NCBI GenBank assembly: GCA_036510735.1
Contig: DATCDK010000191.1
Location: 1-37,627 of the forward strand
DNA: 37,627 bases
Direction: 5' to 3'
From: PALSA-607 sp036510735
Lineage (GTDB): Bacteria > Actinomycetota > Actinomycetes > Acidothermales > Acidothermaceae
Each line of letters begins with the position of its first letter. The first letter of the stretch is position 1. The notes below the pieces were generated by a model, which was not told the DNA's origin, searched no databases, and saw only the letters and a list, made by a program, of their open reading frames with translations. This document shows, piece by piece, positions 15,891 to 22,551 of this stretch. The position numbers and the translations under genes are program-made.

Positions 15891-16817
15891 TCAGGGGCCG
15901 ACGGGGCCAGGCTGACCGGCGTCCGTCTCACCGATCTTGTCTTCGCCAAGCCCTGCCCAGGGCACCCGGGCCGGGGCTGCAGCGGCCCCTTCGGGGCAAT
16001 GCGCCCGCATGTCACACCAGCCGCATTGCGAGCCGGGCCGCGGCGCGAACATGTCCGCGGCGGCATCAGCCTTGAAGGCGGCGGTGGCGGCTTGCGCCTC
16101 GTCGGCGATCTGCTCGGCCCGCCGAACCTGGCGTTGCAGCGACTCGTCGGTGTGCTCGTACGCGTGGACTTCGCCCGTGGGCAAGTGATGCAACTCGACT
16201 CGAACGCAGCGCCTGCGCAGCGTCGCTGCGGCCGCAACCGCGTAGAGGGCGAGCGCCATCGAGCCGCGGGTGTCGTCAACCGTCAACGGGCGCCGGCCGG
16301 TCTTGTAGTCGACGACGACCAGCTCGCCGTCGCGGTCGTCGAGCCGGTCGACGCGACCGGAGAGCGCCAGCCGGTTCGTTCGCGCGGCGATCGTGCGCTC
16401 GACGCCGAGCGGATCGCGGCCGGGATCGAGGGCTGCGACGTAGCGCTGCACGAGCGCCCGGCCGCGGGCAAGCCAGGCGCCCGACTGAGCGGGATCGCGA
16501 AATCCCTCGGCCGACCACCCGGCGGCCAGCAACTGCCCTGCCGCGTCGACGGTGCGCTGCCCTCGCGGCAGCCGCCACCACCCGGCCAGCGCATTGTGGA
16601 TACCCGCACCGAAGCTGTTGTGGGCCCAGGGCGGTCCGGCCGGCGGGCGCGGGCGGTCGAGGTAGGTCAGCCGGTAGCGCCGCGGGCAGTCGACCCACGA
16701 GGTGAGCCGGGAGGGCGTACAGGCGAAGAGTCGGCCTGGTAGTGAGAGCATGCCGGTCAGCCCGAGCTGCTCGGGCGGACGAACTGGCACGACCGGTTGT
16801 GCACTCATGCCCGCCAT
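15891..16817 (-). CDS. RecB-family PD-(D/E)XK nuclease with Fe-S cluster motif
   Basis: A 308-residue single-domain nuclease of the PDDEXK_1/Cas4-AddB-like group. It shows the N-terminal SRLTSWVDCPRRYRLTYL signature, H74 in GIHNALAGW, the metal site D157 (SGRVDRLD) and D170-x-K172 (VVVDYKTG), and a four-cysteine set C44, C265, C268, C274 (CGWCDMRAHC) that typically holds a 4Fe-4S cluster. It lacks a helicase partner here, and the biological target is unknown; small actinobacterial proteins of this type are annotated as RecB-family exonucleases. Two in-frame ATGs (16817 and 16808) are possible starts; neither has a strong ribosome-binding site. It is divergent from the chemoreceptor gene and is probably not part of chemotaxis. 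Confidence 0.87.
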   Translation of the reverse strand: MAGMSAQPVVPVRPPEQLGLTGMLSLPGRLFACTPSRLTSWVDCPRRYRLTYLDRPRPPAGPPWAHNSFGAGIHNALAGWWRLPRGQRTVDAAGQLLAAGWSAEGFRDPAQSGAWLARGRALVQRYVAALDPGRDPLGVERTIAARTNRLALSGRVDRLDDRDGELVVVDYKTGRRPLTVDDTRGSMALALYAVAAAATLRRRCVRVELHHLPTGEVHAYEHTDESLQRQVRRAEQIADEAQAATAAFKADAAADMFAPRPGSQCGWCDMRAHCPEGAAAAPARVPWAGLGEDKIGETDAGQPGPVGP

Positions 16818-16882
16818 GGTCTCTTGCGGGGACGACAGTCGCGGGGTTCACCTCACCCGGCGCGCCGATCGTCGTTCCGGCG

Positions 16883-16910
16883 CTCAGCTTCGGCCCACCT
16901 CGTGCCGAAG
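16883..16910 (+). promoter_or_regulatory. FliA/WhiG-type promoter motif ahead of the chemoreceptor gene
   Basis: CTCA (16883-16886), 17 bases, GCCGAAG (16904-16910), ending 49 bases before the ATG at 16960. It differs from the cheA and cheB motifs by one base of spacing and A for T in the second box. Confidence 0.5.
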
Positions 16911-16959
16911 GACCACGAAGGCGCTCCGACCTGACGGTGCGCGTGACCTGGAGGCACTG

Positions 16960-18144
16960 ATGAAGCTTGTGCACAAGGCCGCTGCGACTGCAGTGGGCGG
17001 CTTCGTCACAGTCAGTGCTGTGAGCCTTATTGCGTTGTCGAAGGCGGACGGTGCACTGCACCACATGCGGGCCGGCGAAGTCACAACGAGCGCGGTCAGC
17101 GCAGCTCACAACGACATGATCGCCGCGACAATCTGCCTGCTTGTCGGATTGCTGGTCGTTCTGGTCGCCCTTGGCTTGTGGCTGCGACACGACGTCCTGC
17201 GCCCGCTTGAGGTGTTGCGGGGCCGGATGGCCGACATCGCGGACGGCGACGGTGACCTCACCCGCCGACTCGCGTTCCATCGTGACGACGAGATCGGCGG
17301 CCTGGCGGCTGAGTTCGATCGCTTCGTCACCGGCATGCAGTCACTTGTCGGCAAGGTTGCCGGTACCGCCGCCGGTCTTGCGTCGTCCGCTGCGAGCCTG
17401 TCCGCGACGTCTGAGCAAATCGCGTCGTCGGCACACGACGCGACCCGTCGCGCCGAAAGCGCTTCGAGCGCGGCCGAACAGGTCAGCAGCAATGTGGCCA
17501 GCGTGGCCGGTGCCGCCGAGGAAATGGGGTCCTCGATCCGCGAGATTGCGCACAACGCACACCGTGCGGCTGGTGTTGCGATCGACGCAGTGACCATGGC
17601 CGACACGACCAACGCTGCGATCTCGAGACTCGGCGAGTCTTCGCTCGACATCGGCAGCGTCGTCAAGCTCATCACCGAGATTGCCCAACAAACGAACCTG
17701 CTCGCCCTCAACGCCACGATCGAAGCGGCGCGGGCCGGCGAAGCCGGCAAGGGGTTCGCAGTTGTCGCCGACGAGGTCAAGGACCTCGCCCAGGAGACCG
17801 CGAGGGCTACCGACGACATCTCTCGCCGCATCGAGTCGGTGCGCAACGATTCACGCGACGCGATTGCGGCCATCGAAGCGATCCGGGTCGTCATTAGCCA
17901 GATCAGCGACTACCAAGTAACGATCGCCTCGGCCGTCGAGGAACAGTCGGCGACGACGAGTGAGATGGGCCGCGGATTTACCGAGGTGGCCACCGGCAGC
18001 GCTGAGATCGCCCGGTCAATTGCCGGCGTCGCGAGCGCCTCGTCGACGACGTTGACGAGCGTCGCCTCAGCACGGGTCACGACCGACGAACTGCGCAAGG
18101 TTGCCGACGAGCTCAAGACACTGGTCTCGCGCTTCACATACTGA
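16960..18144 (+). CDS. methyl-accepting chemotaxis protein with a minimal outer domain
   Basis: A 394-residue chemoreceptor. Membrane segment 1 covers about residues 8-27, membrane segment 2 about 53-75, so only about 25 residues are outside. A HAMP domain follows (77-130, with PLEVLRGRMADIADGDGDLTRR split by the bilayer edge), then the long antiparallel coiled coil with the highly conserved hairpin tip (EIAQQTNLLALNATIEAARA, 240-259; GEAGKGFAVVADEVKDLA next to it). Gln/Glu-rich heptads on both sides provide methylation sites for CheR/CheB; no C-terminal CheR-tethering pentapeptide is present. GGAGG five bases upstream fixes ATG 16960. With so small an outer part it may sense membrane state, energy or a partner protein rather than bind ligands directly. 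Confidence 0.95.
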   Translation: MKLVHKAAATAVGGFVTVSAVSLIALSKADGALHHMRAGEVTTSAVSAAHNDMIAATICLLVGLLVVLVALGLWLRHDVLRPLEVLRGRMADIADGDGDLTRRLAFHRDDEIGGLAAEFDRFVTGMQSLVGKVAGTAAGLASSAASLSATSEQIASSAHDATRRAESASSAAEQVSSNVASVAGAAEEMGSSIREIAHNAHRAAGVAIDAVTMADTTNAAISRLGESSLDIGSVVKLITEIAQQTNLLALNATIEAARAGEAGKGFAVVADEVKDLAQETARATDDISRRIESVRNDSRDAIAAIEAIRVVISQISDYQVTIASAVEEQSATTSEMGRGFTEVATGSAEIARSIAGVASASSTTLTSVASARVTTDELRKVADELKTLVSRFTY

Positions 18145-18152
18145 CCCTTCAG

Positions 18153-19013
18153 CTATTGAAGCCGAGCAGTGCCGAGGTCGGCGTCGCGCAGTTGACGATG
18201 GCCACGCGCAATTTCCATCGACTGACGGAGATCTCGCACCCTGCCCTGCACGCCGCCGTCGGCTACCCGACGTGCGATGGCGCTAACAGGCAGCGGCTCG
18301 TTTGCCGCGACGATGATGAGGTTGCCATGCCGACGGCCGCGAAGGACGCCCGGCTCTGAAATCACTGCCACATCACTGAAAGCCTCCGACACCGTTGCCA
18401 ACTCGACGCCGGTCGTCGCAAAGGGTGCGCGGTCTGCAACGTTCATGACGTAGACGCCACCAGGGCGAAGGCATTCCTTCACACGTAGTGCGCACTCGAC
18501 GGTACGCAAGTTCGCTGGCACGACGGCGTCCCGAAACGCATCGCGGACGACGAGATCGCACGACGCGTCGGCGATCGCGGCGAGTCCGGCGCGCGCGTCA
18601 CCAACCCTGATGCGCAGCCTTCGGCTGCGGTGCCACGGCAGCCGCAACCGAACGAGGTCGACAAGCGCGCCGTCGATCTCAAATACGATCTGCGTCGATT
18701 GCGGCCGGGTCGCCATGACGTAGCGGGCGAGCGTGAGAGCGCCACCGCCGAGATGCACGGTGTCGACGCGACTCCCCGCGGGCGCCACACACTCAATAAC
18801 GTCACCGAGCCACCGCACGTATTCGAACTCCAGTGCCGTTGGGTCGTCCAGATCGACGTGCGAGGTCTCGACGCCATCGAGCAACAGCGTCCAGGCATTG
18901 CGTCGCGAACCGTCGCGCACGAATGTCGCGATCGCGGTATCGACAGGGAAGCTCTCGTCACTCGCGCGGCGTCCGCCGCTCGGCGACTTAGTTCGCGGCA
19001 ACGAACTTCGCAA
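18153..19013 (-). CDS. spermidine synthase-like SAM-fold protein
   Basis: A 286-residue protein with the Rossmann fold of spermidine synthases/methyltransferases. Visible are the glycine loop VDTVHLGGGALTLARYV (about 85-101), the acidic strand end FEIDGALVDLVR, RVGDARAGLAAI and DLVVRDAFRDAVVP where the enzymes have the catalytic Asp region, and LRPGGVYVMNV. The polyamine-binding residues are not clear, so it may be a methyltransferase-like relative rather than a true spermidine synthase. It overlaps the end of the MarC gene; the start is doubtful (TTG 19013 as given, or TTG 19001) and no good ribosome-binding site is seen. Its stop is only 8 bases from the converging chemoreceptor stop. Confidence 0.78.
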   Translation of the reverse strand: MRSSLPRTKSPSGGRRASDESFPVDTAIATFVRDGSRRNAWTLLLDGVETSHVDLDDPTALEFEYVRWLGDVIECVAPAGSRVDTVHLGGGALTLARYVMATRPQSTQIVFEIDGALVDLVRLRLPWHRSRRLRIRVGDARAGLAAIADASCDLVVRDAFRDAVVPANLRTVECALRVKECLRPGGVYVMNVADRAPFATTGVELATVSEAFSDVAVISEPGVLRGRRHGNLIIVAANEPLPVSAIARRVADGGVQGRVRDLRQSMEIARGHRQLRDADLGTARLQ

Positions 19014-19602
19014 TGCCGTCGGCGGCGAGCTGCACCGCGATCGCGGAAAGCAACAGGCCGGCTATCCGGGTGACCAGCGTCACCCCACTACGACCGAGCA
19101 CCCGCAAGATGACTGTCGAGAACCGCAATGTGAGCCACAGCACGATGTGGACAGCGACGATGCCGGACGCAAGAGCGAGCGCTTCTTGCTCGTGGTGCAC
19201 CGACTTGGCGAACACAATGGTCGCCGCTATCGCACCGGGCCCGGCCAACAGCGGCGTGCCGAGCGGCACCATCGACACGTTCACATCGTCCTTCGACGAG
19301 CGCTCGTTCCCCCAGCCCATCAAAAGCTCGAGGGCGACGAGCAGGAGTAGCAGTCCGCCGGAGACTTGCAGCGCGGCGAGCGTCACGTGCAGGTATTGCA
19401 GCACCTGCTGACCGAACAACGCGAAGACAACGATGACGGTGAACGCTGTGAGCACCGCTAGGTCAGCACTACGGTTGCGCGCCTTGCGGGCATACGAGCC
19501 GGTTAACGACAAGAACACCGGCACCGAACCGGGCGGGTCCATGATGACGAGCAATGTGACGAAAACCTCGCCGAAGAAGCGCGCGTCAAACCATCCGCTC
19601 AT
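18988..19602 (-). CDS. MarC/UPF0056 family membrane protein
   Basis: A 204-residue integral membrane protein with six hydrophobic segments. Family marks are MDPPGSVPVFLSLT in the first segment and VPLGTPLLAGPGAIAATIV in the middle, the paired half-site motifs of MarC proteins. Despite the name the family is not linked firmly to antibiotic resistance; its transported substrate is unknown. The ATG overlaps the preceding PHP-gene stop as ATGA, so the two are translated from one message, and the 3' end overlaps the next gene. Confidence 0.9.
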   Translation of the reverse strand: MSGWFDARFFGEVFVTLLVIMDPPGSVPVFLSLTGSYARKARNRSADLAVLTAFTVIVVFALFGQQVLQYLHVTLAALQVSGGLLLLLVALELLMGWGNERSSKDDVNVSMVPLGTPLLAGPGAIAATIVFAKSVHHEQEALALASGIVAVHIVLWLTLRFSTVILRVLGRSGVTLVTRIAGLLLSAIAVQLAADGIAKFVAAN

Positions 19603-20477
19603 CGGCTGAATACCTTGCCCCGCGCACGTTGCACGAGTGTGTCGAAGACCTCCGGGTCGGTGGTGTTCGCGCCGATCTGGACCGCCTTCACCGAGCCGTG
19701 GTAATCACTGCTCCCGGTGACCAGCAAGCCCAGGTCGCGCGCGATTGTTCGCAACCGCGCTCGGGTCGGTTCGTCGTGATCGGGGTGGTCAACCTCCAGC
19801 CCGTCAAGACCAGCTGCCGCGAATGTTGCGATCGCGGCCTCGTCGACGACATCACCGCGAGAGGACGCCGCAGGATGCGCGAATACCGTCACTCCCCCGG
19901 CGTCCCGCACCAGGGCGATCGCTCGCGCCGGCGCCAACGAGTACTTCTCGACGTAGGCCCGCCCGTCATTGGCAATCCACTCGGGAACGAACGCAGCAGG
20001 AATGTCGGCAACCACTCCTGCGTCCACCAGCGCCTGCGCGATGTGCGGACGGCCCACCGCGCCGTCCCCTGCGATAGCACTAACCTCCGGCCACGTGACA
20101 GGAGCGCCGAGCTCGACCAACTTGTCGACCATCGCCTTCGCGCGCCTGATTCGATCGGTGCGCAACAGCTCGAACTCGCCCGCAAGCGGTGGGTTCGCGG
20201 GGTCGAAGAGGTAGCCGAGCAGGTGCAGGCTGACGTCACCGAGAATGCACGAGATCTCGGCTCCGGGGACGACGACGAACGGACGTTCCGGGTGCCCGAC
20301 GAGTGCTTCCAATGCAGCCGCGGCCTCGTCGTAGCCAGCGATCGTGTCGTGGTCGGTTAGCGCGATGCCGTCAAGAGGCGCGCCGTCGAGGGCGAGTCCC
20401 CACGCCTTGCGGACGAGATCCCCCGGGGGATCGGTGCCGTCGGAGGCGTTGCTGTGCACGTGGAGGTCGATCCGCAT
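19599..20477 (-). CDS. PHP-domain phosphoesterase (TrpH/RNase AM-like)
   Basis: A 292-residue polymerase-and-histidinol-phosphatase domain protein. Metal ligands are visible in order: DLHVHSNASDGT (H6, H8), LTDHDT, PGAEIS, then GRPHIAQAL, TVFAHPA, LEVDHPDH and SSDYHG. This set matches the YciV/TrpH group, for which 5'-nucleotidase and 5'-3' exoribonuclease (RNase AM) activity has been shown in some members. The start given is ATG 20477, directly before the first catalytic strand; an ATG at 20498 would add seven residues. Operon with marC and, upstream, DUF6758, as in other actinobacteria. Confidence 0.9.
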   Translation of the reverse strand: MRIDLHVHSNASDGTDPPGDLVRKAWGLALDGAPLDGIALTDHDTIAGYDEAAAALEALVGHPERPFVVVPGAEISCILGDVSLHLLGYLFDPANPPLAGEFELLRTDRIRRAKAMVDKLVELGAPVTWPEVSAIAGDGAVGRPHIAQALVDAGVVADIPAAFVPEWIANDGRAYVEKYSLAPARAIALVRDAGGVTVFAHPAASSRGDVVDEAAIATFAAAGLDGLEVDHPDHDEPTRARLRTIARDLGLLVTGSSDYHGSVKAVQIGANTTDPEVFDTLVQRARGKVFSR

Positions 20478-20537
20478 GCGGGCTCGCGCCGTCCTCATCG
20501 TCGACGTCGGATGGCCGGCCGACCAGCCGGCCTCAGG

Positions 20538-21218
20538 CTATCGGCGCAGCCCGCCCGCAGCGGCCGTAAGCCCGGCGAGCCTGGGCATCAGTGCCCCGTG
20601 TGGAAGGTCGAGACCGAGGTGCCCAGGGCTGACCTCGGTGCGCTCGACCAGGTCTTCAAGACCGAGGTTTTCCAGGAGCAGGACGCCGGCGGCGGACGGC
20701 CAGAGGATGGCCCAAATCCATGCGCCTTTGGCTTCCCCGACGTAGACGGCGTTGTCGGGACCGACGTCGACGTTCCACATCGCCGTTGGGTGACCGGCGG
20801 CATCGAGCTTGGCGTGTGCAGGACCGTCGTCGAAACCGTCGCCCGGATCAGGACCGGGTAGGCCAGCCAACCTGGCGCCGAGTCCGACACCCGGCGACTC
20901 CGCGATGAGCACCAGATCGGCGGCGCCGCCAAGCGGTGCCGGGCCTGAACAGCCGACAAGGGTGGCAACTGCGCCGGTGCGCTCGTCTCCGGCGTGGGTG
21001 TAGCCCGTGACGACCCAACCCGTCGGTAGCGGAGACGGCATCCACAGCGGGACCCTCGCATGCGCCCGCACGTGTTCGAGACACTCCGGCCCGGGCTGTT
21101 TGGCGGCCGGCTGCAACGGATGCACTGGGCCGTGCTCGACGCAATTCCAGTCGCTCGTCCAGATACCGGGTGGATGGACCGCGCCACCGCAACGGGGGCA
21201 GGTTGGCTCGTCCTTCAT
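20538..21218 (-). CDS. DUF6758 family protein with N-terminal zinc ribbon
   Basis: A 226-residue protein of an actinobacterial family of unknown function (DUF6758). The N-terminus carries CPRCGG (7-12) and a later Cys-His (NCVEHG, about 26-31), giving a small zinc-binding knuckle; the rest holds repeated short strands such as PTGWVVTGYTHAG, GAVATLVGCSGPAPLGG, ADLVLIAESPGVGLGARLAG and GAWIWAILWPSAAGVLLLE. No transmembrane helix is certain. It is followed by the PHP and MarC genes on the same strand, a grouping that I recall from Streptomyces and relatives. ATG 21218 has no obvious ribosome-binding site. Confidence 0.8.
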   Translation of the reverse strand: MKDEPTCPRCGGAVHPPGIWTSDWNCVEHGPVHPLQPAAKQPGPECLEHVRAHARVPLWMPSPLPTGWVVTGYTHAGDERTGAVATLVGCSGPAPLGGAADLVLIAESPGVGLGARLAGLPGPDPGDGFDDGPAHAKLDAAGHPTAMWNVDVGPDNAVYVGEAKGAWIWAILWPSAAGVLLLENLGLEDLVERTEVSPGHLGLDLPHGALMPRLAGLTAAAGGLRR

Positions 21219-21316
21219 ACCGTCGACCGTGGCCCGGAGTGCCGTGCGCCGTCAAGAGATCCCTGTACATGGAGGACAAATTGGGCCATATGGAGTATCG
21301 CATCGCGGGCCATCGT

Positions 21317-21322
21317 TAGGCT
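21317..21322 (+). promoter_or_regulatory. -10 element for leaderless Nudix mRNA
   Basis: TAGGCT lies exactly 6 bases ahead of the ATG at 21329 and there is no ribosome-binding site, the arrangement of leaderless actinobacterial genes, where transcription starts at or next to the start codon. No good -35 is visible. Confidence 0.5.
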
Positions 21323-21328
21323 TGCGCA

Positions 21329-21748
21329 ATGCCTGAGATCGCTGCCGTCGGTGCGATTGCCGTCCGCGACGGCGCCCTGCTGCTGATCCGCCGCGGCCAC
21401 GCGCCGTCGCGCGGTCGCTGGTCCTTGCCAGGCGGTCGCGTCGAACCGGGTGAATCTGCACGCGAGGCACTGGTCCGTGAGATGGCCGAGGAAACAGGGC
21501 TAGTCGTCGAAGTTGGCGAGTTGGTTGGCGAAGTGGTGCGGCCCGGCCCGAGCGGGGTCACGTACCGGATTCAGGATTTTCGGGTCACCCTCGTTGGCGA
21601 CAACGCAGTCGCGGGTAGTGCCGTCGTGGGTAACGCGATCGCAGGTGACGACGCGGCTGACGTCGCCTGGGTACCGCTCGCGGACGTCGCGAAGCGTCAG
21701 TTGAGCGCAGGCCTACTGGCAACACTCCGGCGGTGGGCGGTCATCTGA
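21329..21748 (+). CDS. Nudix hydrolase
   Basis: A 139-residue Nudix-fold pyrophosphohydrolase. The Nudix box is complete: G36-x5-E42-x7-R50-E51-M-A-E54-E55-T-G57. It begins with a typical AVGAIAVRDGALLLIRRG strand pair. The substrate (nucleoside diphosphate derivative, oxidised nucleotide or ADP-sugar) cannot be read from the sequence. A short VAGSAVVGNAIAGDD repeat near residue 95 is unusual and looks like a slippage-derived loop. Divergent from DUF6758; probably leaderless, see the TAGGCT element. Confidence 0.93.
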   Translation: MPEIAAVGAIAVRDGALLLIRRGHAPSRGRWSLPGGRVEPGESAREALVREMAEETGLVVEVGELVGEVVRPGPSGVTYRIQDFRVTLVGDNAVAGSAVVGNAIAGDDAADVAWVPLADVAKRQLSAGLLATLRRWAVI

Positions 21749-21846
21749 CATCAGCACGAATTTGTCGATCAGACCTCGCAAACTGCCCAAACCTCGTAGG
21801 GTATCCCTTAGTGGCGCAAGCGGGGCGCCGGACTTGGGGAAGTCAC

Positions 21847-22527
21847 ATGAGCCAGCAAGCCGACGACACGCAACTCAGTAGGCAGATCACGGTGTTCTTG
21901 CTCGACGACCACGAGGTCGTGCGCCGCGGCGTGCGCGACATGGTCGAGACCGCACCCGACCTCACCGTGATTGGCGAAGCGTCGACCGCCGCCGAGGCCC
22001 TCGCCGCTGTTCCGTCACTGCGACCGGACGTCGCCGTGCTCGACGTCCGATTGCCTGACGGTGACGGGGTGAGCGTGTGCCGTGAACTACGTTCGCTTAT
22101 GCCCGAGCTTGTTTGTCTGATGCTCACGTCGTTCGCCGATGACGAGGCGTTGTTCGAAGCGATCATGGCTGGCGCGTCTGGCTACGTCCTCAAGCAGATC
22201 CGCGGCGGCGATCTGGTGAACGCCATCCGCACGGTCGCGAGCGGACAGTCGATGCTCGATGCCGGCACGACCGCACAAGTCATGGAGCGCTTGCGCACCG
22301 GTACCCGAGCCGAGGATCCGCTGTCTGCGCTGACCGAACAGGAACGACGAATCCTCGACCTCATCGGCGAAGGATTGACGAACCGGCAGATCGGCGAGCG
22401 ATTGTTCCTTGCCGAGAAGACTGTCAAGAACTATGTGTCGAGCTTGCTCGGAAAACTCGGCATGCAGCGCCGCACTCAGGCTGCGGTCATGGTGAGCAGA
22501 GTCCATGCGCGCGAGGACATGCACTGA
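21847..22527 (+). CDS. devR: DevR/DosR-like LuxR-type response regulator
   Basis: A 226-residue NarL-family regulator. The receiver (about 14-130) has D20-D21, phospho-acceptor D66 in VLDVRLPDGDG and a Lys in GYVLKQIRGG; the C-terminal HTH (about 160-215) reads LTEQERRILDLIGEGLTNRQ with EKTVKNYVSSLLGKLGMQRR. Both halves are strikingly close to M. tuberculosis DosR/DevR, which switches on the hypoxia, NO and CO dormancy response. The long in-frame region upstream of ATG 21847 is not coding: GGGGAAG precedes the ATG at the right distance. The kinase gene lies downstream on the opposite strand, converging after 24 bases. Confidence 0.9.
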   Translation: MSQQADDTQLSRQITVFLLDDHEVVRRGVRDMVETAPDLTVIGEASTAAEALAAVPSLRPDVAVLDVRLPDGDGVSVCRELRSLMPELVCLMLTSFADDEALFEAIMAGASGYVLKQIRGGDLVNAIRTVASGQSMLDAGTTAQVMERLRTGTRAEDPLSALTEQERRILDLIGEGLTNRQIGERLFLAEKTVKNYVSSLLGKLGMQRRTQAAVMVSRVHAREDMH

Positions 22528-22551
22528 CGCGCACCTGCTGATCGCGCATAT

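Noticed and set aside
16864..16869. GCCGAT ahead of the chemoreceptor gene as the -10 box
   Set aside because: There is no CTCA at 15-17 bases upstream; the CTCA-N17-GCCGAAG pair at 16883-16910 fits better.
16276..17280. A 334-codon minus-strand open frame across the nuclease and receptor genes
   Set aside because: It overlaps two well-supported genes in other frames and their shared promoter; composition is Arg/Ala-rich shadow type.
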